Source: Isoetes taiwanensis (lineage: Eukaryota > Streptophyta > Lycopodiopsida > Isoetales > Isoetaceae). Taken from it: 64,000 nt of DNA. Position 1 is the stretch's first letter. The number at the start of each line of letters is the position of its first letter. Of the stretch, positions 11,571 through 21,937 are shown in pieces. Made by a program: the position numbers and the translations under genes. The notes beneath the pieces are model-generated. The model was not told the DNA's origin and did no database searches. It saw nothing but the letters and a program-made list of their open reading frames with translations. The DNA lies in the NCBI GenBank assembly GCA_021234155.1, contig JAJEKV010000002.1, forward strand, positions 11,398,725 through 11,462,724. The letters are read 5' to 3'.

Positions 11571-12302
11571 TTATAAGTACCAAACCAACCTCATGTGAAT
11601 TGCTCGAGCAACTTGCTTATCTTGGTTAATGCTTATATATTATATGATTCTCATAGGGATGTGCTAGGGTCAGCAAAAAAACATGGCCTTAGCCAAACTT
11701 CTACAAAACCCTCTTCTAGCTACATGATGCATTAATTTGACACCAAAAATGCCTTTGGTCCCTAGGCATACCCTACATCTGGAGACCCAGAAATCCTAAC
11801 ATATACAAACGTTGTATGGCCCTATAATGTGAACATTCTTGTATAATTCAAAGACTCGGTCCCTAGAGTTATCTATGGATTAAGTTACAAGCTATGTTTA
11901 TAACCTCTAGTTCACGGCTTGAATTTATTTATTATGAGTATGTTTACTTGTTATTATCTCTATATGTCTAGTCTATTTAGCTAAATGTGTAGGCTTAAAT
12001 CAATGATTTTCTTGCTCGCTTTTTATAGATAACACTTTTTCAATCTATATTCTTCAGCATGTTCATAAACTAAAGTGGTTTGAGCTAACTAACAACTATT
12101 GATTGAAGTAATCTATTTAGGAAGCATGAACTAACAACTAATAATTGCGTTGTAAGACTACATACTCTATTTGAATATTACATCCTATAGTAAGGCATTA
12201 CTTCAAGTTATGCTAAGGTACATGATGCATTGTAGACATATTTAACAACAATGATAAGCTCAATATATAAACAATAGATGTGTCTTTTATTAAGTTTTTG
12301 AA

Positions 12303-12337
12303 TGGATGGATGGATGGATAGATAGATAGATAGAGTT
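12303..12337. repeat. (GGAT)n(GATA)n microsatellite, possible retroelement tail
   Basis: Four GGAT units run into GATA units and are followed by GAGTTTTTAATGTACGCGAT. The arrangement (simple repeat, short T run, then a GT-rich block) resembles the LINE 3' ends elsewhere in this window read on the minus strand, but the similarity is weaker. Confidence 0.5.
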
Positions 12338-12931
12338 TTTAATGTACGCGATAGGACACACACCCAGATGGTGCCCCGCCACTGTACATTATGACCTAGT
12401 AGTTGCAGTAAAAGAAAGAAGGACCATCGTCGATAGTGGAATCTCGGCCTAAGACTTGTTGCTTGATATCTCATAGGTATTATCCTTCTTATATATATGA
12501 TTACTAGCAAAAAAAAAAATATTTTGGAATTAGTGAGTTTTTAGTATCCCTTCTTCCGGCGACTTTCCGGCTAAACGTGGCCATAGCGTTTTTATAGAAA
12601 ATAAAATTAAGTCGTCGTCACTATTTTTATGCACCCAAGCTTGATGATCCTACTTATCTTGGAAAAAAAATTTATGAAAGCATTTTCATCTAAGAAACTT
12701 ATTCTGGAAAAGAAATGCCAAAGCTTATTTTTTAAGAAAAATAGCTTAACCATATCCATCTCATAAACTATGTTTCTTCAGCTTATACATGCACAACAAT
12801 CTTTTTACATGTGCAATAGAAGAATATTTTTCCTTTCCAATACATAAAGGTTCAAAGAAAAAATACTAGAACCAGTCCGTTAAACTAAAAAATGAGAAGT
12901 GGGATTTTCTCAATTTAATTGCATAAGGCTT

Positions 12932-13662
12932 CATGGCATATAGTGCTTTCCAACTTTGCCATGACCCGCAACCCTGATGGCCGCATCGATTGGGTGGTAG
13001 CGAGAGAACTTCGATGCCCAAGTACTTGTAGGTCGGAGCCACCTCTACATCTTGTCCCCTGGTAAGTGAATGATGGGAAGCCTTGGCTGCCGGGATGATG
13101 AAACTAGCGGCACCCTAGTTTTGGCCAAGTTAACTTCGCATGCGGTGAATCGGCAAAAAGTGTCAAGAGCATCCAGGTGACGTTGCATGTCCTCTGGAGT
13201 ATAGGCTAGGAGGTTGACATCGTCAGCATATATGAGTTGCCGGATTGTGTGATGCATGAGATGGGCGCCCGCACCTCTGTGCTCGAGAGCCAATCTTCAA
13301 TTGGTCAATGTATAGGCCAAAGAGTGTGGGAGAGGGGCAACCACGACACACTCAATACTACCCGATTACGGCTGTCACGGCGATGTGATGTCTGACGACG
13401 AGCATGCCTCATTATAGCCTATATATTGCATTACGCAAGTCAAGGGGGGTCCCCGGTGCCATGATGTTCCATAACTTGTCGGGGAACCTTTGTGTCAAAA
13501 GCTTTTGCGAAATCCATGAAACTCTTGATGCTGAGTTTTGTCGGTGATTCATGCTATCCTCAATCAATGTGCACAGAGTGAAGATATGATCAATGGTGGA
13601 ATGCCTGGGCCGAAAGCCTGCTTGTGTGAGAGCTCGCACACCGGCCTCCACAACAACCCCAA
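12932..13662 (-). mobile_element. LINE 2, reverse transcriptase segment (5'-truncated)
   Basis: Minus-strand reverse transcriptase split over frames 13651-13412 and 13293-13045 with a gap between. Reading order: AGFRPRHSTIDHIFTLCTLI (finger), SFMDFAKAFDT (motif A, near 13490), a degenerate GCPSPTLFGLYID (motif B, near 13330), LIYADDVNLLAY (motif C with YADD), then YKYLGIEV and the point of TIR-element insertion. The 5' end stops near 13662. It continues at 9150. Confidence 0.88.
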
Positions 13663-14020
13663 CATTTGGTCCACGGTGAAAAAAACGGTAAAAACAAAAA
13701 AATGAGTTTTTTGAAGATTTGAAAAAAAACCGTAGTTAGTTATATGGGGTGTGGTTTTCCAAGGATATGCTGTAGTTTTTCTTAAGGATGGGTGGTTTCT
13801 TAAGGAGGTGTAGTCTCTTTTTTAAAGATGTGTTGTTTTCTCAAGTAGTATAGTTTTTTGAAGGGATGTTTTTTTTTAAAGCTTTTTTTAAGGTAGTGGT
13901 TTAAGGTTTTCTTAAAATCTATGTATGACCAAGTTGTCCACATGCCATTACTGCCACAAAATGGCAGCATACAAGAGCTATATATGCTTGGCAGACTTAA
14001 CTAGCATTTGACTTCAAACA
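13663..14020. other. T-rich degenerate sequence, no gene
   Basis: Runs of T alternating with GTRGTTTTCTTAAGG-like segments (about 13740-13900) suggest a decayed tandem repeat. No ORF of note. Confidence 0.45.
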
Positions 14021-14600
14021 TGCTACCTAGGCTCCAACATGCCAAGGTGGCTCAAACATGCCAAGGTGGCTCCAACATGGCAACTAGGCTTCAACATGCC
14101 AAGGTAGCTCAAACATGCCACAGACTCCAACATGCCAAGGTGACTCAAACATGCCAAGGTGGCTCAAACATGACACCTAGGCTCATACATGCCAAGGTGG
14201 CTCAAACATGCCAAGGTGGATCAAACATGCCATGCGGGATCCAACTTGTCAAGGTGGCTCAAACATGCCACCTAGGCTCCAACATGCCAAGGTGGCTCAA
14301 GCATGCCAAGGTGGCTCCAACATGCCACCTAGGCTCCAACATGCCAAGGTGGCTCCAATATGCCACCTAGGCACAAACATGCCAAGGTGGCTCAAACATG
14401 CCACCTAGGCTCCAACATATGCCACGTGGGCTCCAACATGCCATCTAGACTCCAACATGCCACTTAGGCTCCAACGTGCCAAATATGCCACTTAGCTCAA
14501 ACATGCCAAGGTGGTTGAAACATGCCATGTGGGCTCCAACATGCCACCTAGGCTCCAACATGCCAAGGTGGCTCAGGCATGCCACCTAGGCACCAAATGC
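14021..14600. repeat. 19-bp minisatellite, left Foldback arm
   Basis: About 30 copies of a 19-bp unit alternating between CTCAAACATGCCAAGGTGG and CTCCAACATGCCACCTAGG. Because 19 is not a multiple of 3, reading frames through it produce long repetitive ORFs with a 19-residue period that are artefacts. Confidence 0.95.
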
Positions 14601-15766
14601 CACCTAGGCACTCCAAGCGGTGACATGGCATGCCAACTAAGCAAGGCCAAGTTTTGACTAGGCCAAAAATGAAAAGATGTCCATCTTTGGTCTTTTCATT
14701 GGGTGATGTTGGCAAATTTTGGTTGACATGGCTAGATGGTGGCGATGTGGACATGATGACTAGCACTTTATGCAAGAAATATGATAACCTTTAGAATTTT
14801 TTGGTAGAGGAGTTTGGCAAGGGATAGAATAGAGGGATCTTGAAGAACTTAAACGCTGACACCTTTCCCCAAATCGAACCAGTCCAGGACTTTGCACAGA
14901 AAGGCTTCCTCACCAGAGGGGAGAGCCCAGACCCCAGGAGACGGACCTCAAAAAGGTTGCAAAGGTAGCCTTTCCTGCCAACGATCCGGGAGGGCAAATG
15001 CCAATGCCCCCCCTCTTGGAGCTCGGTTTCCCTATCCGACCGTTGAATTCACCGTTCAAGTAACTTGCTTCAAGTAAATTCAAAAAAATCCAAGATCTGT
15101 CTGAAAGAACTTATCAAACTGCGAAGCGTCCTACGGTCGACTGTGTAGAAACCTAAGTGTTTTGTCGTTCGAGCAGTACAAAGGCTCCAGAATGGAGATT
15201 TGACTTCGCCATGTCATCCGGAATAGCAAATTTACCCTAGGAACCAAGTTATATGGTCATTTTTTGCAACAAAAAAACACGAACCTCTACATGGCGGTGA
15301 TACGCGGCCACCTCTTGGGCCAATTGACTCTGAACATATTGGACATGAGCTACCTTAAGCGCTTCTTGGAGAAAGGGTGGTCTTCCGCCCACGAAACTTG
15401 GTCTCGAGGGTAATGTCGATGTTTTGAGTCCATTGGCAGAGTCAGTTTATAGTTCCGGAGTGGGAGAGTTGCCCATCCGTGGCCAAGGGCCTTCAGGAGA
15501 GGACCTTTAGGGCGAACTGCTTCTGGAAGGTTTTAAGGGTCCATCTTCTGGCATCAACACCCTCCCTCCACGCGATGACATTGTGCAAGATCCTGGTCGA
15601 ATCTAATTAGGATATGGCCTTTGAAACGTAAACCCTGTGGTTTGCTAGGTTACTGAAGGGTTTACGTTATGGAGGTCGCGATTTAGTCGGTTGCACTTGG
15701 GACATGGTCAAGAAGCTGCAGTTAAAAACATGAAGCAATAAGAATTGAAGGAATGGGGTTTGGATC

Positions 15767-15850
15767 TATTGGCCATCCCGAATGATCCCAAACAATTTTG
15801 CTACTGCAAAAGGCGCTCTTGGCTTCTATTTGCCATTATGGGAGGAGGAT
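15767..15850. other. Loop of the Foldback palindrome
   Basis: Bases between the inner arm ends GGAATGGGGTTTGGAT (ending about 15766) and ATCCAAACCCCATTCC (starting about 15852). It holds no ORF. Confidence 0.75.
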
Positions 15851-16952
15851 AAATCCAAACCCCATTCCGTCAATTCCTATTACTTCGCATTTTCAATTGC
15901 AGCTTCTTGGCCATGTCCCAAGTGCAACCAATAAAAACTCGGCCTCCAAAACGTAAACCCTTCAATAACCTAGCAACACACAGGGTTTACGTTTCAGAGG
16001 CCATATCCTAATCAGATTCGACCAGGATCTTGCACAATGTCATCACGTAGAGGGAGGGTGTTGATGCCAGAAGACGGACCCTTAAAACCTTCCGGAAGCA
16101 GTTCACCCCCAAAGATCCTCTCCCAAAGGCCCTTGGCCACGGATAGGCAACTCTCCCACTCCGAAATTGTAAACTGATTCTGCCAATGAACTCAAAACGT
16201 CGAGATTACCCTCGGGACCAAGTTTCGTGAGCAGAAGACCACTCTTTCTCCAAGAAGTGTCAAAGTAGCTCATGTCCAATTTACGTTCCGAGTCAATTGG
16301 CGTAAGAGATGGCTGCAGAATATTGTCATGTAGAGGGTTCATGTTTCTTTCGTTGCCAAAAATGACCGTATAACTTGGTCCCTAGGGTAATGTCACCATT
16401 TCGGATGACATGGCGAAGTCGAATCTCCATTCCGGAGCCTTTGTATTGCTCGAACGACAAAACACTTGGGTTTCTACATGGTCGAGCGCAGGACGCTTCA
16501 CGGTTTGATAAGTTTCTCCAGACGGATCTTGGATTTTTTTGAACCTGCTCGAAGCAGGTTACTTGAACGGTGGATTCAATGGTCGGATAGAGAAATCGAG
16601 CTCCGGGAAGGGGGGCATTGGCATTTGCCCGCTTGAAGGAGCATTGGCAGGAAAGGCTGCCTTGGCAACCTTTCTGAGCTTCGTCCCCTGGGGTCTGGCC
16701 TCTTCCCTCTGGTGAGGAAGCCGCGCAAAGTCCTGGCCTAGTTCGATTTGGGGAAGGGTGTCAGTGCAAGATCCCTCTATTCTATCCATTGCTAAACTCC
16801 TCTACCAAAAATTCCAAAGGTTATCATATTTCGTGCATAAAGTCCTAGTCATCATGTCCATGTCACCACCATTTAGCCATGTCACCCAAAATTTGCCAAC
16901 ATCACCCAATGAAAAGACCAAAGATGGACATCTTTTCATTTTTGGCCTAGTC

Positions 16953-16964
16953 AAAACTTGGCCT
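16953..16964. repeat. Target-site duplication, left copy, LINE 3
   Basis: AAAACTTGGCCT here is repeated at 23700-23711. Fusing the flanks regenerates the Foldback right arm, whose counterpart in the left arm (AGGCCAAGTTTT near 14650) is uninterrupted. Confidence 0.88.
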
Positions 16965-16984
16965 AGCCAAAATGGGGAGAAAAT

Positions 16985-17518
16985 GTGGCTTGGCTTTTAG
17001 TAGGGGATTTCAATATGGTCGAATCAGCACAAGACAGATTAGGTGGTGGACAGATTGTAAGCGGCTTTGAACGGCAGCAGTGGCAGAAGTTACTCTTTCA
17101 ACATGGGTTTATGGAAGTTGATGGAGATTCATCTTTTACTTGGACTAATAATTGGGTTGGCCCAGGATTGTCACAGGCTCGTCATGATCGAATGTATGCA
17201 AATAGTGTGCTTTGCGATATATGTCCACGGTTATGGAGGCTTAATTATTTGGCACAAGCAGTCTCGGACCATAATCCTCAAATTCTTGAAAATCGTGAAC
17301 TTACTCATAGTCGACAAAAGAGAAAAACGGTATTTAAATTGAATACTAGATGGTTGCCTAATGAGGAGTTTGAAGCGGGATGTCGGGGAGGCTTGGCAAA
17401 AGGCTTCATCTCAACAACATGGTATCGAAAAGAATTGTTGAGGCTTTGGAAAATGTCAAGATTTTTTTGCGAAAAGGTGGGGGGCATAGCGAGTTTCGTG
17501 AAGAAAAAGAGACATTAA
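16985..17518 (+). pseudogene. LINE 3 endonuclease C-terminal half and linker
   Basis: Begins LLVGDFNMVESAQDRLGG, the active-site GDFN of plant L1-type endonucleases. FTWTNNWVGPGLSQARHDR follows, with a degenerate SDH motif (AVSDHNPQIL). The linker continues in another frame at 17380-17757 with helical, charged sequence. The N-terminal half of the endonuclease is missing because the copy is 5'-truncated. Confidence 0.85.
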
Positions 17519-17952
17519 GTAAGTTATATGCTGAATTAGAGGAGCTTAAGAAAGTGGGTACGGACTCTTTTAGATTGCAACAGGTTATTGATGCTATTCG
17601 TGGTCTTGAAGTGGCCCAAATTCAATCAGCACGAGTTAAATCTGGATTAACCTGGCTGAAAGATGGAGATCGTTGTAATAAGCTATTTTTAGAGCTTCAA
17701 AGCGAGAAGAGGTATGCAGCTACTATGCACTCTTTATCTCTTGGGATGGGAGGGTAATGACAGAGCCAAATGAGATTAAGCAGGTCCCTTACTCAATACT
17801 TTGAAACTTTTTTAAGGTCAAACACTTGCCTCATGAAGATGTAATCACGAGGATATTGTGCTTTCTAAGGTTCATGCAATTCTTTCACAAGAGGAATCTC
17901 AATTGTTAGAGGCCCCACTTTCCATATGCAGTGCGGCGGCAACATTTGAGTT

Positions 17953-18728
17953 AACCGGATAAATGTCCAGGTATGGATGGTATCCCTGTAGAATTTTTTA
18001 AAAGGTATTGGGAATGGACGTCAGTAAGCATTATGGAGGCCTACAAAGATTTGTGTACTTCACATCAATTTGATAGGATTTTGAATACGGGTTTGATTTC
18101 TCTTATTCCTAAAGTGAAAGAACCTGTGAGCATTCATGATTGGTGCCCAATAACTCTTCTATCTACTATCTATAAAATTATCATAAAAGCCTATCTTGAG
18201 AAAAGACTTAAGCAGGTTTTGGGATTGAGAATAGATGCGGCTCAGTCAGGCTTTCTTCCAGGTCGGCAAATTTTTCATAATATAGTGGCAGCATATGAAG
18301 GAGTTCATTGGGCCCAATGTTCAGGTCAAAATCTTCTATATTTAAAATTAAATTTTGCTAAAGCTTATGATAGTGTGAAGTGAAATTTCTTGGATGCCAT
18401 GCTTTTGAAATTGGGATTTGGGTCTGGTTTCCGATCTATGATGCCAAAAATGTTGATTTCTGCTAAGGGGGTAGTACTGTATCATGGAGAACCATTGGTG
18501 CTTTTTCCAATTGAACGTGGAATAAGGCAAGGTTGCCCTTTAGCTCCTTTTTTGTTTACTATAGTGGCAGAAGGACTTTCGCAACTATTGCACGAGGCTG
18601 AAAAGGATGGTTTGGTAAAGGGATTATTATTGGAGGAAGGTGAACAGGTTTTGGTTAATCAGTTTGCAGACGATACCTTCTTGCTAGTGGATGGTGAAGA
18701 GAATAATGTGCAGATAATCAAAAAGATA
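17953..18728 (+). pseudogene. LINE 3 reverse transcriptase, fingers and palm
   Basis: PGMDGIPVEFFKRYW opens the domain, then LISLIPKVKEPVSIHDWCPI, QSGFLPGRQIFHNI and LNFAKAYDSVK (motif A). A TGA at 18381-18383 interrupts, and the frame continues with IRQGCPLAPFLFTIVAEG (motif B) and VNQFADDTFLLVDG (motif C, FADD). Coding is cut at 18728, right after IIKKI, by the nested element and resumes at 21978. Confidence 0.9.
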
Positions 18729-18908
18729 TGACGTTTTCCTTCGTTTCAACGAATAGAAGGAAAACGAGGTTCTGGAAATACGGAGGCAGTTGGCAGTTAG
18801 CAGTTAGTTTGTTCTTTTCCCTATTTATGTGCTTCTTCGTCATGTTCTCGCTCATCAGCTCTCTTGAAGCATCTCCTTTCCTCTTCTTCCTTCTCTCTAC
18901 GGTTTGGC
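18729..18908 (+). repeat. A1 repeat (left terminus) with terminal hairpin
   Basis: 180-bp copy matching 21185-21364 with few differences. It begins TGACGTTTTCCTTCG and contains an inverted repeat TTTTCCTTC...GAAGGAAAA close to the tip, a possible recombination or folding signal. A TATA-like CTATTTATG follows around 18815-18830, so it may hold the promoter. Confidence 0.85.
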
Positions 18909-18917
18909 ACATTTTCT

Positions 18918-19014
18918 TCCTTCACGGTTCTTTTTAGGCTTGATAGCTGTTGTTGCATCCACGTTTCTTCACGGTTCTTTTTAGGCTTCATATCGGTGGT
19001 TGCATCCACGTTTC
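18918..19014. repeat. 47-bp tandem duplication in the leader of the split-repeat element
   Basis: CTTCACGGTTCTTTTTAGGC...TTGCATCCACGTTT occurs twice in direct succession just before the Gag-like ORF. Confidence 0.8.
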
Positions 19015-19019
19015 TGGTG

Positions 19020-19574
19020 ATGGCCCCGAAATCTGGTACAGTAAAGCTCAGGAAGAGGCATGCTTCTGGTTCTTCGGAGCAGGTTCCGGCATGGCTGAAA
19101 GCCATGGAAGGCAGATTGGAAGCGAAGTTTGATAGTTTGAGTGGCCTTATGGAGAGCAGATTGCAGGCGAAGTTAGACGATCTGAGTAGCTCTAAGGCAG
19201 AAATTTTTGCGACCCTGGAGTCTACGGTTTCTGCTCTGCAGGGAGAGATCCAACAGAAGAGCATGCGAGCAAGGGCTCCTCTCTTGAAATACCATGAAAA
19301 TAGGAAGCAGTATGATGTTTTTAATCGGTTGGAGGATTGTTTTCTGGATTTAGAGAGCCACCTACAGTCGCACAAGTTCCTGGACGCAAAAGCCAAGAGC
19401 ATCATCGATAGAGGTAAAGCTTTGATTTCTAACAGGAAAAAGATAATCTGCATCAGTGATAGGGAAGGGCCAGGGGTTGCGGAGTGCTATGAAATGGGGG
19501 ATTTTACTCTGTTTGATGGTTTGAAAAACGGCCCAAAGATAGGGCTTGATGGATCCGTGGTCACTCTGTCATGA
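19020..19574 (+). CDS. Gag-like coiled-coil protein of the split-repeat element, 184 aa
   Basis: Start at the ATG of MAPKSGTVKLRKRHASG, because the frame upstream runs back into the A1 repeat. The N-terminus is basic. Residues about 25-75 form a coiled coil (EGRLEAKFDSLSGLMESRLQ, then DDLSSSKAEIFATLESTV). Residues about 90-160 read ENRKQYDVFNRLED ... RGKALISNRKKIICISDREG, which from memory resembles the Gag-like protein of DIRS-type elements in animals (pattern QF-N...GK-LI--R-K-I-IADR). It would package element RNA. The ORF is intact, suggesting the insertion is young or the protein is under selection. The alternative is a LINE ORF1-like or unrelated protein. Confidence 0.5.
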   Translation: MAPKSGTVKLRKRHASGSSEQVPAWLKAMEGRLEAKFDSLSGLMESRLQAKLDDLSSSKAEIFATLESTVSALQGEIQQKSMRARAPLLKYHENRKQYDVFNRLEDCFLDLESHLQSHKFLDAKAKSIIDRGKALISNRKKIICISDREGPGVAECYEMGDFTLFDGLKNGPKIGLDGSVVTLS

Positions 19575-21143
19575 GACTTTGGGGTTTGCCAATTCTAACT
19601 TTCGGTGGGAAGCTGGTGGTTCGATTCTCTGTTCAGACGTTCTGCTTAATCTGCTCAGTTGGTTGGTTGAGATGGTTTTGTGTTGGTTTATGCTAAATTA
19701 AAGACAAAGTTTTCTGGAAGAAGGTTACGGGTATGGTTGGTTCTTTGAGATGGTTTTTCTTTAACAATTTCTTGTTCTGCCAAGCTTCATAATCTCCAAG
19801 CTAATAATTTTCGGGTTAATCCCCAGAAGTGTTAAAGTTGTTTGATTGCATGTGGTGTACGAACAGAGTTTTGAGCTTTCAGGAATTGTTGGTGTTCCTT
19901 GGTTTTCTCAGGGTTCCCATGATTATGTTTTGGTTATTCAATTCTGACCGGGTATTATAGTATGTTTTCAACTCATTGATTGATCCCATGATAGCTATTC
20001 TCAGGAAAAGGCCAAGACATTCCTGTGCTTGGTGGTCTCTGCACAAGTCGTTTGCCTGTCATCTGTTTTCCTTCTTGAACTGATCCATTTTACCCGACCT
20101 GTTTCATGGAGTGCCCTGTTCTATAGACTCGGACTCAGATTTAGCCCTGATTTTGCGACCTTGGAGAAAATTTTTAGCCCTGTTTTTAGCTGGAAGCATT
20201 CTTTGTTGTTGCCCTGTCAATGATTCCGGTTCTCCAAATCCTGGCCTACCTCAGTTGCAATGTCCAAGATCACTTAATAACTCATGCAAGTTCTGCCTTT
20301 TCGATTTTATCTGGTCCATCTTTGCCTGCGGATTTGGGCTCCAGATCGTAGCTTCTTTACTTCAGCAAGCCGCTTCTTTGCCGCTTCTTTGCCTCAGCAA
20401 GCCGCAGTTCCCTCGCCTCACCTTACTTCTTCTTGCTTGCCCCATTTCTTGCTTTGCCCCAGTGATTGCCGCCATTTTTGCTCGCCGTTCTTGCTCGTTC
20501 TACTGGCGCGGAGTTCTTGCTTGCAGTGCCAGCGAACCATACTTTATATGTAGGAAGTATTAATATTAGTTTTAAGTTCTATTTGGAGCCTGCTTATACC
20601 TATATTGTGTCCGCTTCGCCATCAATAAACAATAGTTATTGTTTTTCCTTGGGGGAACGTTTGGTGCCTAGACCTTGATCTTGATGTCTCTGATCCATTG
20701 CAACCTGTTAAAGTTTATGCATAACCTAGGCTTGCCCCTTTTTACTTAAAGTTGTCTTATGATTATGGATTTTTAATGGATCTATTGCAACCAGTTAAAG
20801 TTTATGCATATCCTGGTCTTCCCCTTTCTTTACTTAAAGTTGTCATATGGTTATGGACTTTAATAGACCAGAAGATCTAACAAGCCAAAATATTATCAGT
20901 CTTGCTATGTGGTATTTGAGAGGTTATGGTGTAACTATAACAAAGGTTTTTTGTTATCGTTGTTTCTCGGCACCTCATTATATACTTTATCTTGAGTTAT
21001 TATCTAAGGTTGGTTTTCTGCTCAGACGTCTAAGTGTTGAGCCAAGTTGTTTATGGTTGGCATTAGGTTGTTTCTCGGCCTGGTCCTTTTTAGTTATGCC
21101 TTGACCTCTAAGTGTTGACCTCTAAGAGACTTCTGCCTCTTCT
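19575..21143. other. Non-coding interior of the split-repeat element
   Basis: No RT, RNase H or recombinase motif on either strand over about 1.57 kb. A tandem duplication of about 88 bp (roughly 20691-20777 and 20778-20866, units sharing GTTAAAGTTTATGCATA and ACTTAAAGTTGTC) lies toward the end. The region 20280-20560 has a long Cys/Leu-rich ORF pair without recognisable motifs. Confidence 0.55.
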
Positions 21144-21183
21144 TCAGCATTCTTGTCCATGGCTATCCATAGTATTTCTAGAA
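21144..21183 (+). repeat. B1 repeat, abutting A2
   Basis: TCAGCATTCTTGTCCATGGC...TTTCTAGAA matches B2 at 21938-21977 with one visible difference (CCATAG against CCGTAG). The tip TTTCTAGAAA is a palindrome lying exactly at the B1/A2 joint. Confidence 0.82.
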
Positions 21184-21184
21184 A

Positions 21185-21364
21185 TGACATTTTCCTTCGT
21201 TTCAACGAATAGAAGGAAAACGAGGTTCGGAAATCTGAGGCGGGATTAGCGATTAGCGATTAGTTTGTTCTTTTCCCTATTTATGTGCTTCTTCGTCATG
21301 TTCTCGCTCATCAGCTCTCTTGAAGCATCTCCTTTCCTCTTCTTCCTTCTCTCTACGGTTTGGC
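21185..21364 (+). repeat. A2 repeat
   Basis: Second copy of the 180-bp A repeat, starting TGACATTTTCCTTCG and ending ACGGTTTGGC. After it the sequence diverges completely from that following A1. Confidence 0.85.
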
Positions 21365-21414
21365 CCACCCCCCCACCCTTCTCCTATTGTTATGTCTTGT
21401 TTGCAAACTAACAC

Positions 21415-21570
21415 TTTGTTGGAGGCCTTGTGCCTAGTTTGAGGCCTAGTGCCTGGTTGGGGCCTTTGTGCCTGGTTGAGGCCGGTGTGCCTTGTTGGGG
21501 CCTTTGTGCCTGGTTGAGGCCGGTGTGCCTAGTGGAAGGCTTGGTGCCTAGTTGGAAGCCTTGGTGGCTG
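21415..21570. repeat. GGCCTNGTGCCT short tandem repeat between A2 and B2
   Basis: About ten degenerate units of GTTGGGGCCTTTGTGCCTG type, giving repetitive ORFs on both strands that are unlikely to be genes. Confidence 0.8.
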
Positions 21571-21937
21571 GATGGCCTTGGTGGCCTTTGGTTTGTCTTT
21601 TTTGTGTATGCAGGGTTTAGCGTGGCCGTTTGGAGGAGGGCTTGAGATTCGGGCACAAGATGAAGATCAATGGAGAAGACAATTCAAACATGTTTCGTCT
21701 TTGGCTATTTCTTTGCTGTAATGTATTTTCTCCCAATAAGGCTAGTCAGCATGAGGGTACAAGATCTATTATGTTTTGGACCTAGCATCGGTTAGTGATC
21801 CCATTATTGTCAGGGTTTTTCCTCGAAAACCCGAAAGGGCGAGGTTTTTTAATCCCGGCCATAATGGTTTCACTAGCTTGCTATCTGTATGTACTTGTTT
21901 TTGGTTATCAAGGAGATGCCCAGAGATAGCATTCTTG

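Larger units (their letters stand above)
9151..12931. mobile_element. 3.78-kb terminal-inverted-repeat element inside LINE 2 (superfamily unknown)
   Basis: The left end AAGCCTTATGCAATTAAATT (9151-9170, continuing GAG) is the exact reverse complement of 12909-12931, giving a 23-bp perfect TIR. Both ends are flanked by CATG (9147-9150 and 12932-12935). Removing 9151-12935 rejoins the LINE 2 minus-strand frame as KALYAM plus QNNSHKAELYAW, which shows directly that this is an insertion with a 4-bp target duplication. The interior has no transposase that I recognise; the longest ORFs are short, lysine-rich or low-complexity. It is presumably non-autonomous. A 4-bp duplication would fit Sola-type or another rare cut-and-paste group, but CATG is itself palindromic, so this is tentative. 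Confidence 0.88.

Noticed and set aside
14008-14408. Long repetitive ORFs (MPRWLKHAKVAQTC-type), also at 23732-23997
   Set aside because: They are reading frames through the 19-bp minisatellite, open on both strands and in several frames, with a 19-residue period forced by the DNA repeat.
14021-14600. CRISPR-like array
   Set aside because: Units are contiguous 19-mers without unique spacers and the block is mirrored at 23.7 kb; this is a plant minisatellite in a Foldback arm.
16559-16789. Pro/Gln-rich ORF in the Foldback right arm as a gene
   Set aside because: The same open stretch exists mirrored in the left arm and shows no motif; it is a by-product of composition.
18729-21364. A1 and A2 as LTRs of an ordinary short LTR retrotransposon
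   Set aside because: No primer site or polypurine tract, no target duplication, and the LINE resumes only at 21978 after B2; the B1/B2 pair is not explained by LTRs.
21430-21656. Repetitive ORFs on both strands in the GGCCTNGTGCCT array
   Set aside because: Short tandem repeat open in several frames, with no protein-like composition.
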